A stretch of DNA of 64,000 nt from an uncultured Erysipelotrichaceae bacterium (lineage in GTDB: Bacteria > Bacillota_I > Bacilli_A > Erysipelotrichales > Erysipelotrichaceae): contig CAMCKH010000004.1 of assembly GCA_945875435.1 (NCBI GenBank), positions 1-64,000 of the forward strand. The letters run 5' to 3'. Positions 25,900 to 43,761 of the stretch are shown in pieces. Every line of letters starts with the position of its first letter. The stretch's first letter is position 1. The notes under the pieces were generated by a model. It searched no databases and was not told the origin of the DNA. It was given only the letters and a program-made list of their open reading frames with translations. The translations under genes were made by a program, and so were the position numbers.

Positions 25900-27066
25900 A
25901 TGTCCATTATAGCACAAATAGAAGACTTTTCGATAGCTAAACAAATTAAGAATAAAAGATTAAAACTTAATATGACCCAAAAAGAACTTGCGGATGCGGT
26001 AGGTATGTCTAAATACGGAGATAGAACTATAAGAAGGTGGGAAAATGGAGAATCTCGCCCATCTCCATTAGAGTTAAAACAAATATTGAACTTTCCTGAA
26101 AAAACTCCATTTCCAAATAATAAAAAAGGTGAATTTAAAATGATAGACTTATTCTCTGGAATAGGTGGAACCAGATTAGGTTTTCATTTAACTGGAAAAA
26201 CAAAAGTTGTATTTAGTAGTGAAATAGATAAATTTTCAATAAAAACATATGAAGCTAATTTTGGGGAAACTCCTAGCGGAGATATTACTCAAATACTTTC
26301 TGAAAACATACCTAATCACGATATACTTGTTGGTGGATTCCCTTGTCAAGCTTTTTCTCAAGCAGGAAAAAAACTTGGTTTTGAAGATACAAGAGGAACT
26401 TTATTTTTCGAAATCGCTAGAATACTTAAAGATAAAAAACCGAAATGCTTTCTTTTGGAAAATGTTAAAAATTTAATTTCACACAACAAAGGGAATACTT
26501 TTAATGTGATTGTAAATACTTTAAAATCTCTTGATTATGAAGTGTATCATAATTTGTTTAAAGCTAAAGATTTTGGTGTTCCACAAAATAGAGAAAGAGT
26601 GTATATCGTTGGTTTTAACAAAAAACTTATACCTAATTATGGTGAATTTAAATTCCCTACACCCTTAAACACCATTACTAAAGTGGGGGATATTTTGGAA
26701 ACGAATGTAGATTCTAAATATACAATTTCAGATAACTTATGGAACGGACACCAAAGAAGAAAAATTCAACATAAAGAAAAAGGAAATGGTTTTGGATATT
26801 CTTTGTTTAATAAAAATAGTTCTTATACCAATACTATTTCCGCTAGATATTATAAAGACGGAAGCGAAATTTTGATTGAACAAAAAGGAAAAAACCCTAG
26901 AAAACTAACACCAAGAGAAGCTGCTAGACTTCAAGGATTTCCAGATAACTTCATAATTCCTGTAAGCGACACCCAAAGCTATAAACAGTTTGGTAATTCT
27001 GTTGTTGTTCCTGTAATTCATGCTATTGCGATTGAGATTATCAAAATTTTAAATAACCAAAAATAA
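25900..27066 (+). CDS. DNA cytosine-5 methyltransferase with N-terminal HTH regulator
   Basis: 388 residues. Residues about 12-65 are a Cro/CI-type HTH (AKQIKNKRLKLNMTQKELADAVG...TIRRWENGESRPS). Then come the C5-methylase motifs in order: I DLFSGIGGTRLGF, IV GGFPCQAFSQAG with the catalytic Cys, VI ENVKNL, VIII QNRERVYIVGF, and IX-X LTPREAARLQGFPD and YKQFGNSVVVPV. It protects host sites from the adjacent nuclease and probably regulates both genes through the 15-bp operator. Shine-Dalgarno GGGAG. A complete, intact system. Confidence 0.93.
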   Translation: MSIIAQIEDFSIAKQIKNKRLKLNMTQKELADAVGMSKYGDRTIRRWENGESRPSPLELKQILNFPEKTPFPNNKKGEFKMIDLFSGIGGTRLGFHLTGKTKVVFSSEIDKFSIKTYEANFGETPSGDITQILSENIPNHDILVGGFPCQAFSQAGKKLGFEDTRGTLFFEIARILKDKKPKCFLLENVKNLISHNKGNTFNVIVNTLKSLDYEVYHNLFKAKDFGVPQNRERVYIVGFNKKLIPNYGEFKFPTPLNTITKVGDILETNVDSKYTISDNLWNGHQRRKIQHKEKGNGFGYSLFNKNSSYTNTISARYYKDGSEILIEQKGKNPRKLTPREAARLQGFPDNFIIPVSDTQSYKQFGNSVVVPVIHAIAIEIIKILNNQK

Positions 27067-27088
27067 AATTAAATTTATTAAAGAATTA

Positions 27089-29092
27089 TCATTCATACAA
27101 CTTATAAAGTCTATACTTATCAGTATCAAGTGATGGATAATATCCGCATTCTTCAATTTTATAATACAATTCATACCAATAAGTAGTTTTTAAATTACGA
27201 TATAAAATACTCTTATCTTGAATAATAAAATGATAATCACTATCTTTTAAGTAACGACATAAATTTTCATTGTCGGGATTTTTTGGAGCATCCACATCCC
27301 CATAATAAATAGATGGATAAAATATTTTATATAATTCGTAATCTTTTTCAACTTCATTAAATAAATTTTCTCTACCATACAAAGTCATTGAATGGTGAAA
27401 AACACTTCTAATCAAACCATTATCAGTAATAATTTTAGGTTTTTTAATATTATCATTTTTAATCATATAGTCTATTTCATAAAAAATATCTACATAATCT
27501 TGATCGTACTTAAATATCCAATTAAATTTTTTTGACGGTTTAAAACTTTCGTGATAATAAATCGGTTTTATCTTAAATACACTATATTTAAAAAATACTA
27601 AAATCAGAAAAATATAAATAACATTTCTCATTTTAATATTTTTAAATTCCATTAATAAAAGTAAAGTAAATGGGTTTATTAATAGTTCAAAAGATCTTGC
27701 CCATACCGGATTGTATCTTTCAAATAAATAAACCATAAATGGATTAAAAAATACCACAATTATAAACAAGATAAATTTTCTTAATTTATCCTGTCTATTT
27801 TTAAATAAGAAAATAATACCACTAATATAAATGAATAGATTATACGCTAAACTAGCTTTATCCATAAACAAAAAGTAATTATAATTCATATCATATCTTC
27901 CAGCTATATTGTTGTGATATAAAGATAAATCAAATAATTTACCTGTGTTTTTAAAATTAATAAAAATCACAGCACACACAATTAAAAAAGTAAGATAGAC
28001 TTTTAAATTTAATTTTCTAAATAAAACCACTAATTTATCATTAAAAATATATAAAAATATTCCAAATATAATTGATAATATCGCAACGGTAATATGGTGT
28101 TGTTTAGAAAAAACTACCATCCCTAAATTTAAAAATGATGGCGTAATTAAAATTGATAAAAATCTAAATGTATTATTTTCTTCATCAATCATTATATAAA
28201 ATAATGAATATAAAAATATTGGTATGATAAAACTATTGCTTGAACTGGTAGCATTTAATGATAAAATAGTTAAAGCTATTAAAATCATATTTTTATTATC
28301 TTTTGAATTAAATAAATTTACCGTATTTAAAAACAATAGCCCAAACAACATAAAACGATAGCTATTTCCTATATAACCATATTGAAGATTATAATATTTG
28401 AATTGATAAAATAAAACCATTGTCATTAAAAATAAACTTATCAATAAGATATTTTTAATTTTTAAACTTCTTAAAATCTCTAAACAAATACCTACAAATA
28501 AAGTATGAAAAATAATTTGTGAAAAAAACACTACTAATGGCAAAAAGAAAGCAGTATAGTTAAAAGAATCAAAAACAACTTTTGAAATATAACTAAAAAC
28601 TGAAAATAGATGATATATAGCTTGGAGTTTATATTGATGTTGAATGAAATTTGAAGTTGTTCCAAAATAAGGGTGTAAGCTATATAATTTATCTATCTTA
28701 ATGTTATCAACAATCATATTTAGATAAAATTGACTATCAAAACCATTAGTATCACCTAAACTCATATTGATTGAACTATAAAAAATAAATATTACTACAA
28801 CTATCAATATTAACCATTTAAAAACATTAAAACTAAAATCTATTTTCTTAAAATCTTTAATTATCAAAATAATGCTTAATAACACAAAAATTAAATGACA
28901 ATATAATAAATAATCAAAAGAAAGCTCAAAAAAAGCAGGAAAAATTCCAACCACAAAACTAAAACTAAGTAAACTAATAAAACCAATAATAAAACTGAAT
29001 TCTATTTTTTTGATACTTAATTTAAAAACAATATATCTTCCTAAAATTTCCAAATAGGCTAAAAAAAATAACGGTGGTAGTATATAATACAT
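27089..29092 (-). CDS. large polytopic membrane protein, GT-C-like
   Basis: 667 residues with about 12-14 transmembrane helices and a soluble C-terminal part of about 140 residues. After the third helix there is an acidic loop motif, GDTNGFDSQFYLNM, placed like the catalytic loop of GT-C glycosyltransferases. HQYKLQAIYHLF follows. The tail (SDYHFIIQDKSILYRNLKTTYWYELYYKIEECGYY) resembles the ends of predicted polyisoprenyl-sugar transferases. Function not assignable. TGAGATAAT ends 7 bases before the ATG with no Shine-Dalgarno, so it may be leaderless. Confidence 0.6.
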   Translation of the reverse strand: MYYILPPLFFLAYLEILGRYIVFKLSIKKIEFSFIIGFISLLSFSFVVGIFPAFFELSFDYLLYCHLIFVLLSIILIIKDFKKIDFSFNVFKWLILIVVVIFIFYSSINMSLGDTNGFDSQFYLNMIVDNIKIDKLYSLHPYFGTTSNFIQHQYKLQAIYHLFSVFSYISKVVFDSFNYTAFFLPLVVFFSQIIFHTLFVGICLEILRSLKIKNILLISLFLMTMVLFYQFKYYNLQYGYIGNSYRFMLFGLLFLNTVNLFNSKDNKNMILIALTILSLNATSSSNSFIIPIFLYSLFYIMIDEENNTFRFLSILITPSFLNLGMVVFSKQHHITVAILSIIFGIFLYIFNDKLVVLFRKLNLKVYLTFLIVCAVIFINFKNTGKLFDLSLYHNNIAGRYDMNYNYFLFMDKASLAYNLFIYISGIIFLFKNRQDKLRKFILFIIVVFFNPFMVYLFERYNPVWARSFELLINPFTLLLLMEFKNIKMRNVIYIFLILVFFKYSVFKIKPIYYHESFKPSKKFNWIFKYDQDYVDIFYEIDYMIKNDNIKKPKIITDNGLIRSVFHHSMTLYGRENLFNEVEKDYELYKIFYPSIYYGDVDAPKNPDNENLCRYLKDSDYHFIIQDKSILYRNLKTTYWYELYYKIEECGYYPSLDTDKYRLYKLYE

Positions 29093-29137
29093 TATTCAAA
29101 TTATCTCATATTTCTTAAATCATTACAAATACAGAAT

Positions 29138-29716
29138 TTATCCAGTTAAATCAAAACTATTTTTAATTAATTTATTAAGTAAAATATCATCAATACCATT
29201 ATCTAACCTTACACTTATCCAATGTTTTTTATTCATATGGTAGGCACTAAAGATATTAATATTATCAATAACTTCTAAATTATTTTTTAAATTTAAAATC
29301 GGAATAATATCTTCATCATTTTTATTATTAGTAAGTTTATGTAAAGGAATTTTTAAAAATAACGCAAACCATTTTTGTTTATTGTTTTTAAAAACTAAAC
29401 TATCTTCAAAAATAATTTCCCCATCAACATTTAAAAGTTTTTTTATCTTTTTTAAAATTAATTTTTCATAATCAATATTTAATGCAAATAAATTTTCAAT
29501 TTTAGTTTTAATCTTTAGATGAAATCCATTAATATTACTATTTTTAAACAAAGTATACTCTTCTTGACTATCTAAATCTATAACCTTAAATGTATAACTT
29601 TCATAATTTAAAACAATCTGCATATTTTCTTCTGTTAAATCGTAAATATAGTTACCATTTATAAATTTAAAATTTCTATTTTCTAATTCTAATTTACTTA
29701 ATTTATTTATTTTCAT
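29138..29716 (-). CDS. MmcQ/YjbR-like protein
   Basis: 192 residues. The C-terminus, HMNKKHWISVRLDNGIDDILLNKLIKNSFDLT, matches the end of MmcQ/YjbR proteins (HWI-V-LDG--D----L---S-DL). The N-terminal half has the charged strand pattern of the same fold but is weaker. Biochemical role unknown. No Shine-Dalgarno: TATTAT ends six bases before the ATG. It lies between tRNA-Glu and the large membrane protein on the same strand. Confidence 0.7.
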   Translation of the reverse strand: MKINKLSKLELENRNFKFINGNYIYDLTEENMQIVLNYESYTFKVIDLDSQEEYTLFKNSNINGFHLKIKTKIENLFALNIDYEKLILKKIKKLLNVDGEIIFEDSLVFKNNKQKWFALFLKIPLHKLTNNKNDEDIIPILNLKNNLEVIDNINIFSAYHMNKKHWISVRLDNGIDDILLNKLIKNSFDLTG

Positions 29717-29729
29717 ATTTTTATAATAA

Positions 29730-29753
29730 AAAAACTGAACTTAATCAGTTTTT
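29730..29753 (-). terminator. terminator after tRNA-Glu
   Basis: Stem AAAACTGA / TCAGTTTT with a T run on the minus strand. Confidence 0.65.
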
Positions 29754-29758
29754 TAAAA

Positions 29759-29834
29759 TGGTGACTCGTATGGGGTTCGAACCCATGAATGCCGCCGTGA
29801 AAGGGCGGTGTGTTAACCGTTTCACCAACGAGCC
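29759..29834 (-). tRNA. tRNA-Glu (TTC)
   Basis: 76 nt: acceptor GGCTCGT / ACGAGTC, anticodon stem CCGCC / GGCGG with loop CTTTCAC carrying TTC, T arm ATGGGTTCGAACCCCAT, discriminator A and an encoded CCA. Confidence 0.97.
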
Positions 29835-29937
29835 AATGCTTAGTAATAATAACAGATATTTTTAAATAAATCAAGTATATTTTTTAATTTTTAATAAATT
29901 TAGAATATTTTATTAAAATATTAAACATTTATAAAAA

Positions 29938-29963
29938 TAAAAGGCAGTTAATTCTGCCTTTTA
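29938..29963 (-). terminator. terminator of the GH101 gene
   Basis: Stem AAAAGGCAG / CTGCCTTTT with T-rich flank, just before the C-terminal stop of the GH101 gene on the minus strand. Confidence 0.75.
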
Positions 29964-29973
29964 TTTATCTAAT

Positions 29974-36999
<7,026 letters not shown>

Positions 37000-37001
37000 T
37001 C

Positions 37002-37030
37002 ATTTTAAGTGATAGCGTTTACTTTGTCAA
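37002..37030 (-). promoter_or_regulatory. GH101 promoter with cre-like operator
   Basis: TTGACA (37025-37030), 17-bp spacer, TAAAAT (37002-37007). Inside the spacer AGTAAACGCTATCA (37010-37023) matches 13 of 14 positions of the CcpA cre consensus TGWAANCGNTNWCA as I recall it, so carbon catabolite repression is likely. Confidence 0.65.
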
Positions 37031-37039
37031 TATAGTTAA

Positions 37040-37080
37040 AAAAATAAAAATGAATCACTTATGTAATGATGATTCATTTT
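37040..37080 (-). terminator. terminator of the glycyl-radical enzyme operon
   Basis: Stem AAAATGAATC / GATTCATTTT with a 14-nt loop and a long T-rich run on the minus strand, 10 bp after the activase stop. Confidence 0.7.
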
Positions 37081-37090
37081 AAAACTTTGA

Positions 37091-37882
37091 TTAATTTATA
37101 ATTACGATTTTATTTTTTGAAATACTTTTAAAATATTCTGCCAAATCATTATGTTCTTGAATGGTAGGTGTCATTTTAGCAATATAATCATTATCCCTAG
37201 AACCCTTTGGGTGAACTCTGATTAATTTGAATAAAACTTCTGGATATTCTTTAATAGTTTCTGAAATTATCCTGACGGTTTCAAAAGGATCATAAAAACC
37301 TTTGATATGAACTAACCTAACCTCTTCCACTTTAGATAAAGCTAATACTTTTTTTAAATTTTCAAGATTTCTAAACATTATTTGTGGTTTTTCTATTTGT
37401 TTATTATCTTCTTTTCCATCTTTATTTTGATAATCAAAACAAAGTTTTTCAAAATTTCCAAGACCTTTAATATCAAATAAAAATTTATCAGTAACCTCAA
37501 TTAAATCTTTTATTTTATCGTAATTGAAAAATCCATTAGAATCTAAATAACAAGTTAATCCTAATTTTTTAACCTCTTTAAACAAAGGTATTAGTTCTTG
37601 ATAATGTAAAGTAGGCTCTCCTCCAGAAACTGTAATACCCCTAATAAAAGGCATTGAATCTTTTATCCTGTTTAAAAGATACGTTAAATTAACTCTTTGA
37701 GCATCGTTAGAATTTAGTGGAATAGTTTCAGGATTATGACAATATAAACAATTTATATTACAACCTTGTAAGAAAATGCTACAACGATTACCACTACCAT
37801 CGACATTCGCAAAAGGAATAATTCTATGAAGTGAAATATAGGTGTTGTCTAAAATTTCATTATCCTTTGACATTTTCTTCAT
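37091..37882 (-). CDS. yjjW: radical SAM glycyl-radical-enzyme activase (YjjW-like)
   Basis: 263 residues. The iron-sulfur motif is CNINCLYC at about 40-47 (Cx3Cx2C), followed by SAM-binding GITVSGGEPTLHYQELIPLFKEVK and LFDIKG. It is a compact activase without the extra ferredoxin domain of some GRE activases. It would install the glycyl radical on the enzyme encoded upstream, whose end it overlaps by 23 bp, showing tight coupling. The first Met is at 37882; a second at codon 4 is equally possible. It acts under anaerobic conditions. Confidence 0.85.
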   Translation of the reverse strand: MKKMSKDNEILDNTYISLHRIIPFANVDGSGNRCSIFLQGCNINCLYCHNPETIPLNSNDAQRVNLTYLLNRIKDSMPFIRGITVSGGEPTLHYQELIPLFKEVKKLGLTCYLDSNGFFNYDKIKDLIEVTDKFLFDIKGLGNFEKLCFDYQNKDGKEDNKQIEKPQIMFRNLENLKKVLALSKVEEVRLVHIKGFYDPFETVRIISETIKEYPEVLFKLIRVHPKGSRDNDYIAKMTPTIQEHNDLAEYFKSISKNKIVIIN

Positions 37883-39395
37883 CTCTTAAAACACGATCAA
37901 ACACCTTGGCATTATCATCAGTTTGAGATCCATACCAAGTGGTATCTCTTAAAACAACTTCCCCTTTACGATATTTTTCAACTTCACTCTTTTTAACTAA
38001 ATAACCAGTAACTCTAATTAAATCTGTATTTTTCAAATAAGTAGTGATATAACGATATCCTAATTTAAAAGATCCATCTATTATATCCACCACAGCATCT
38101 AAATGATCTAAATAAGTTTGATCAAATGCGAATAAATCTCCAGTTCCTGAAGGGAAATATTTATGGAAAGGTGCTGATTGTTTTAAATGCTCTAAAAGTG
38201 TAGGTTCTTCTCCAACTCTAACTCTATGAGCTGGGGTGTTGTTTTTATCTTCTTCATGTATCCCTGCACCAACTTGTGCGTGCAATAAATAACGATCATT
38301 AGTTCTACTTACATAAACACCTTGATGATTATCATTTACTTCTTTTAATTTTTCTAAAATTCTAGTAGCAATTTCATCACCTCTAACCGAACTTCCAAAT
38401 GTTTCATTAATTCCTTCTAATTTCAACAAATAATTAACTGCATCCGCTAAACCGACAATCGCAAGCATACTGGTGAAATTATCTTTCTTAATAAAACCTT
38501 CTTTAGTTAAAAAATCAACTTCAAAAAAATTAGATTTTTCAACTAAGAAACGGTGTCTTTTATCCATTGTTGAAAGTGCTAATTTCGCAACTTTTTCAAC
38601 TAAATTATCAACCATATCATCGGTGTTTTTAGCTGCTTTTACAATAGTTCCTAAACGAAGGCGAGTTAAAGTATAAGCACCTCCTGCATTAGGAAGGGCG
38701 TTATAACAACTTGCGATTGCATAATCTCCTAAATCTTTTTTATAATAAGGATCATTTGCAAAAGATGGTTTTGATACTAATAAGCACGCCTTAGCACTAA
38801 GCTCTGCAAATTCTTGACTAGTTATTGATTTATCATATTTAATAGACATATTTGGGGTTGGATTTTGTAGTTCGATAATAGCTTTTAAAATTAATTTCCC
38901 TGCTAAAGTTTCTTTAGGACCGATGTTTGCATGACAGAAAGAGTCTGGTATCATTTTATCAATATGATTTAAAAATCTTTTAATTTTTTTATAATCATTT
39001 TCTTCAGATGTTACAAAAGGATCTAATAAAGTATCTAAATGACCAATAAATACTGGATAGGTGGTAATTGAAGGAACATGTGAATAAATTATTAACAATC
39101 CATCTAATAATTCATCTAAGTCTGTAGGTGCTGGTAAGTCTAAGAATTTACAGCCATTTTTTACATAAACTTCATAATCTGGAATAATATATCTAGGTCT
39201 ATATATAGCATAACCTTCATTTAAATCACAAATCATTTGATTGTTTATGTGTTCTAACTCTTCATCTGTATAACCTAAAAGTTCTCTAGGATCAAATAAT
39301 CTTTCAGCAGTATTACCAATGCACATTAATTTTTGATGATATGTTAAGGCATTTGAAGTAATTACATTTAATAAATCTTGTTTAGTTGCTATCAT
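37860..39395 (-). CDS. yjjI: YjjI-family glycyl-radical enzyme (DUF3029)
   Basis: 511 residues, far shorter than pyruvate formate-lyase but the usual size for YjjI. The glycyl-radical loop near the C-terminus reads DLIRVTGYLV with Gly at about 464. A Cys in IASCYNALPNAGGAYTLTR (about 230) is a candidate active-site thiol. The reaction of this family is not established to my knowledge. Coupled to its activase. Shine-Dalgarno AAGGAG. A GGTATAAT box lies about 60 bp upstream. Confidence 0.85.
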   Translation of the reverse strand: MIATKQDLLNVITSNALTYHQKLMCIGNTAERLFDPRELLGYTDEELEHINNQMICDLNEGYAIYRPRYIIPDYEVYVKNGCKFLDLPAPTDLDELLDGLLIIYSHVPSITTYPVFIGHLDTLLDPFVTSEENDYKKIKRFLNHIDKMIPDSFCHANIGPKETLAGKLILKAIIELQNPTPNMSIKYDKSITSQEFAELSAKACLLVSKPSFANDPYYKKDLGDYAIASCYNALPNAGGAYTLTRLRLGTIVKAAKNTDDMVDNLVEKVAKLALSTMDKRHRFLVEKSNFFEVDFLTKEGFIKKDNFTSMLAIVGLADAVNYLLKLEGINETFGSSVRGDEIATRILEKLKEVNDNHQGVYVSRTNDRYLLHAQVGAGIHEEDKNNTPAHRVRVGEEPTLLEHLKQSAPFHKYFPSGTGDLFAFDQTYLDHLDAVVDIIDGSFKLGYRYITTYLKNTDLIRVTGYLVKKSEVEKYRKGEVVLRDTTWYGSQTDDNAKVFDRVLRDEENVKG

Positions 39396-39462
39396 AATTC
39401 TCCTTTAATTGTACGGTTTTAACCTGTATATTTATTATACCCTATATATCAATTTGATTAAA

Positions 39463-39491
39463 TAAAAAAACTCCTAATTATTAGGAGTTTA
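39463..39491. terminator. str operon terminator after tuf
   Basis: 9-bp stem ACTCCTAAT / ATTAGGAGT (39470-39488), followed by T7 on the minus strand. Confidence 0.85.
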
Positions 39492-39497
39492 ATTTAA

Positions 39498-40688
39498 TTA
39501 TTTAACGATTTCAGTAACTGAACCAGAACCTACAGTTCTACCACCTTCACGGATTGAGAATTTAGTACCATTTTCAACCGCGATTGGAGCGATAAGTTCA
39601 ACAGTCATTTCTACGTGGTCACCAGGCATAACCATTTCTACACCTTCTGGTAAAGTAATTACACCAGTAACGTCAGTAGTTCTGAAGTAGAATTGAGGAC
39701 GGTAGTTAGATACGAAAGCTGTATGACGACCACCTTCTTCTTTAGTTAAGATAACTACTTGAGCTTTGAAAGTAGTATGAGGAGTAACTGTTCCAGGTTT
39801 AGCAAGAACTTGTCCTCTTTCTACTTCATCACGGTTTACACCACGAAGTAAAGCACCGATGTTATCTCCTGATTCAGCAAAGTCTAATAATTTTCTGAAC
39901 ATTTCAATACCAGTAACAACTGTTTTCTTAGTTGGTTTGATACCTACGATTTCAACTTCTTCACTTAATTTTAAAACACCACGTTCAACACGACCAGTAG
40001 CAACTGTACCACGACCAGTAATTGTGAATACGTCTTCTACTGACATTAAGAATGGTTTATCAACATCACGAGTTGGAGTTGGAACGAATTCATCAACCGC
40101 ATTCATTAATTCATCAATCTTAGTTTCCCAAGCAGCATCACCTTCTAATGCTTTAAACGCACTACCACGAATAACTGGAGTGTTTTCTCCATCAAATCCG
40201 TATTCGCTTAATAAATCTCTAACTTCCATTTCAACTAAGTCGATTAATTCTTCATCACCCTTAGCAATAGCATCACATTTGTTTAAGAATACAACGATGT
40301 AAGGAACACCTACTTGACGAGCTAATAGAATGTGCTCACGAGTTTGTGGCATTGGTCCATCAGTTGCAGCAACAACTAAGATAGCACCGTCCATTTGAGC
40401 AGCACCAGTGATCATGTTTTTAACATAGTCAGCGTGTCCTGGGCAGTCAACGTGTGCGTAGTGTCTTTTTTCTGTTTGATATTCTACGTGTGCAGTATTA
40501 ATAGTGATACCACGAGCTTTTTCTTCTGGAGCACCATCGATTTGATCGTATGCTTTTGCTTCAGCCATACCTTTTTTAGATAAATAGTTTGTGATAGCAG
40601 CTGTTAAAGTTGTTTTACCATGGTCAACGTGTCCAATAGTACCAATATTAACGTGTTCTTTACTTCTATCAAATTTTATTTTTGCCAT
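39498..40688 (-). CDS. tuf: elongation factor Tu
   Basis: 396 residues. G1 [15 protein letters not shown]2 region [16 protein letters not shown]3 [16 protein letters not shown]4 NKCD, and domain 2-3 signatures [13 protein letters not shown] and [14 protein letters not shown]. It delivers aminoacyl-tRNA to the ribosome. It is the last gene of the str operon, 69 bp after fusA with AGGAGG. That gap also has an AT-rich TTGCTT-17-TAAAAT that could be a secondary promoter. Codon use is strongly biased, as in highly expressed genes. Confidence 0.98.
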   Translation of the reverse strand: MAKIKFDRSKEHVNIGTIGHVDHGKTTLTAAITNYLSKKGMAEAKAYDQIDGAPEEKARGITINTAHVEYQTEKRHYAHVDCPGHADYVKNMITGAAQMDGAILVVAATDGPMPQTREHILLARQVGVPYIVVFLNKCDAIAKGDEELIDLVEMEVRDLLSEYGFDGENTPVIRGSAFKALEGDAAWETKIDELMNAVDEFVPTPTRDVDKPFLMSVEDVFTITGRGTVATGRVERGVLKLSEEVEIVGIKPTKKTVVTGIEMFRKLLDFAESGDNIGALLRGVNRDEVERGQVLAKPGTVTPHTTFKAQVVILTKEEGGRHTAFVSNYRPQFYFRTTDVTGVITLPEGVEMVMPGDHVEMTVELIAPIAVENGTKFSIREGGRTVGSGSVTEIVK

Positions 40689-40757
40689 TTTACAAAAATC
40701 CTCCTAAGTTTTCAATAATATTTTAAAATATTCAATAAAATAAAGCAATTAATTTAT

Positions 40758-42833
40758 TTAATTTTTAGCATTCTTTTTAGAAATGCTTTCTGCAATACTC
40801 TTAGGAACTTCTGAGTAGTGATCCATTTGCATTGCATAGTTTCCTCTTCCTTGAGTAAAACTTCTTAAATCTGTTGAATAACCGAACATTTCACTAAGCG
40901 GAACAAAGGCTCTTACCACAATTGTGCTTCCTTTTTCTTCTTGGTCTTTAATTTGACCACGACGCTTAGTAATATCACCCATTACAGAACCTAAGTATTC
41001 ATTTGGAGCAACAACTTCAACTGACATAATTGGTTCAAGTAATACTGGTTTACATTTTTTAGCAGCTTCTTTTAAAGCTAAACTTGCAGCTACTTTAAAT
41101 GCCATTTCAGATGAGTCAACTTCATGGTAACTTCCATCAAATAATGTAGCTTTAATATCAACAATTGGGTATCCAGCAATTAAACCATTGTTTAATGCAG
41201 CAATCAAGCCATCTTGTACTGGTTTAATATATTCTCTTGGAACTGATCCCCCAACTATTGCATCGATAAATTCAAATCCTTTACCTTCTTCATTTGGTTC
41301 AAATTTAACCCAAACGTGTCCGTATTGACCTCTACCACCTGATTGTCTTACAAATTTACCTTCACATTCAGCAGAAGTTCTAATAGTTTCTCTAAATGCA
41401 ACTTGAGGTGCCCCAACATTACATTCAACTTTGAATTCTCTTCTCATTCTATCTACGATAATATCTAAGTGAAGCTCACCCATACCCGCAATAATAGTTT
41501 GCCCTGTCTCTTCATCAGTGAATGTTTTGAATGTCGGATCTTCTTCAGCAAGTTTTCCTAAAGCAATACCCATTTTATCAGAATCAGCTTTAGTTTTAGG
41601 TTCAACACTCATTTGAATAACTGGTTCTGGGAACACCATAGATTCTAAGATAATAGGGTGTTTTTCATCGCAAAGTGTATCTCCTGTGGTTGTATCTTTA
41701 AGACCTACCGCAGCTGCAATATCACCAGCTAATACTTCACTAATTTCTGAACGGTGATTTGCGTGCATTTGCACAATACGACCAAATCTTTCTCTCTTAT
41801 CTTTAGTAGCATTTAATACATAACTACCACTTGTAGCATTACCGCTGTATACACGGAAGAAAGTTAATCTACCTACAAATGGGTCAGTCATAACTTTAAA
41901 TGCTAGAGCTGAGAATGGTTCGTTATCATCAGCTTTACGTTCTGCTTCACTTCCATCTGATAAAGTTCCTTTAATACTTGGAATATCAATAGGACTTGGT
42001 AAGTAGTCAAGTACCGCATCTAACAATAATTGAACACCTTTATTTTTATAAGCACTTCCACATAATACTGGGAAGAAATCAGATTCAATAACACCTTTTC
42101 TGATTGCTGATTTTATTTCTTCAATAGTAGGTTCTTCACCTTCAAGAACTTTCATCATTAAATCATCACTATAATCCGCAACAGCTTCAATAAGTGCAGC
42201 TCTTAAAGTTTCTACTTCATCTTTAAATTCAGAAGCAATATCACTAACTTCAATATCTTTACCTAAATCATCTTTGTAAATATATTGTTTTCTTTCAATG
42301 ATATCAATAATTCCTCTAAAAGTACCTTCAGCACCAATAGGTAATTGAATAGGAGCAGCTTTCGCATCTAATCTATTTCCAATACTTCTAACAGCCATCA
42401 TAAAGTCAGCACCAGTCGCATCCATTTTGTTACAGAATACAATTCTTGGAACTTTATAATTAGTAGCTTGTCTCCAAACAGTTTCAGTTTGTGGTTCAAC
42501 ACCAGCTTTTGAGTCTAAGACTGTTACAGCACCATCTAATACTCTAAGAGAACGTTCAACCTCTACCGTGAAGTCAACGTGTCCAGGTGTATCAATGATG
42601 TTTATTTTGTGATTTTTCCATTGTGCAGTTGTTGCAGCACTGGTGATTGTGATACCTCTTTCTTGTTCTTGAGCCATCCAGTCCATTTGGCTAGCTCCAT
42701 CGTGTGTATCTCCAGGTTTATGAATTTTACCTGTATAGAATAGAATTCTTTCTGTGCAAGTTGTTTTACCAGCATCAATATGAGCCATTATCCCAATATT
42801 GCGTGTTTTTTCTAGTGTAAATTCACGAGCCAT
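40758..42833 (-). CDS. fusA: elongation factor G
   Basis: 691 residues. G1 [20 protein letters not shown]3 [24 protein letters not shown]4 NKMD, domain [17 protein letters not shown] and C-terminal [28 protein letters not shown]. It catalyses translocation and, with RRF, ribosome recycling. Spaced 18 bp after rpsG in the str operon. Confidence 0.98.
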   Translation of the reverse strand: MAREFTLEKTRNIGIMAHIDAGKTTCTERILFYTGKIHKPGDTHDGASQMDWMAQEQERGITITSAATTAQWKNHKINIIDTPGHVDFTVEVERSLRVLDGAVTVLDSKAGVEPQTETVWRQATNYKVPRIVFCNKMDATGADFMMAVRSIGNRLDAKAAPIQLPIGAEGTFRGIIDIIERKQYIYKDDLGKDIEVSDIASEFKDEVETLRAALIEAVADYSDDLMMKVLEGEEPTIEEIKSAIRKGVIESDFFPVLCGSAYKNKGVQLLLDAVLDYLPSPIDIPSIKGTLSDGSEAERKADDNEPFSALAFKVMTDPFVGRLTFFRVYSGNATSGSYVLNATKDKRERFGRIVQMHANHRSEISEVLAGDIAAAVGLKDTTTGDTLCDEKHPIILESMVFPEPVIQMSVEPKTKADSDKMGIALGKLAEEDPTFKTFTDEETGQTIIAGMGELHLDIIVDRMRREFKVECNVGAPQVAFRETIRTSAECEGKFVRQSGGRGQYGHVWVKFEPNEEGKGFEFIDAIVGGSVPREYIKPVQDGLIAALNNGLIAGYPIVDIKATLFDGSYHEVDSSEMAFKVAASLALKEAAKKCKPVLLEPIMSVEVVAPNEYLGSVMGDITKRRGQIKDQEEKGSTIVVRAFVPLSEMFGYSTDLRSFTQGRGNYAMQMDHYSEVPKSIAESISKKNAKN

Positions 42834-42851
42834 TTTTCTTCTTCCCTTCTA

Positions 42852-43334
<483 letters not shown>

Positions 43335-43347
43335 TCATTCTTAATGT

Positions 43348-43761
43348 TTATTTTTTAGGTTTTTTAGTACCGTAAAGTGAACGGCCTTGTTTTCTGTTGT
43401 TTACACCAGCACAATCTAGTGTTCCTCTAATAATGTGGTAACGAACCCCTGGTAAGTCTTTAACACGACCACCTCTAATTAGAACAACGCTGTGTTCTTG
43501 AAGGTTGTGTCCGATACCTGGAATATAAGCAGTTACTTCCATACCATTACTTAGACGCACACGAGCATATTTACGAAGTGCTGAGTTAGGTTTTTTAGGT
43601 GTCATTGTTCCAACACGAGTACATACTCCACGCTTTTGCGGTGAAGAAATATCAGTTGGTTTTCTTTTTAAACTATTGAAACCTCTATTTAAAGCAGGTG
43701 ATTTAGATTTATAAGTTTTATCAACACGACCCTTACGAACTAATTGGTTAATTGTAGGCAT
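43348..43761 (-). CDS. rpsL: 30S ribosomal protein S12
   Basis: 137 residues from [12 protein letters not shown], the universal start; an upstream in-frame ATG at 43791 would run through the AAGGAG site and is rejected. It contains [17 protein letters not shown] and [30 protein letters not shown], the decoding-centre loops where streptomycin resistance arises. Lys is present at the usual PKKPNS position, the sensitive type. First gene of the str operon. Confidence 0.98.
   Translation of the reverse strand: MPTINQLVRKGRVDKTYKSKSPALNRGFNSLKRKPTDISSPQKRGVCTRVGTMTPKKPNSALRKYARVRLSNGMEVTAYIPGIGHNLQEHSVVLIRGGRVKDLPGVRYHIIRGTLDCAGVNNRKQGRSLYGTKKPKK

Noticed and set aside
25785-25907. Hydrophobic N-terminal extension of the restriction nuclease
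   Set aside because: Would run through the operator and overlap the methyltransferase start; catalytic numbering fits the shorter form.
39859-40302. 147-codon ORF antisense to tuf
   Set aside because: Mirror frame of a codon-biased gene; no start signal.
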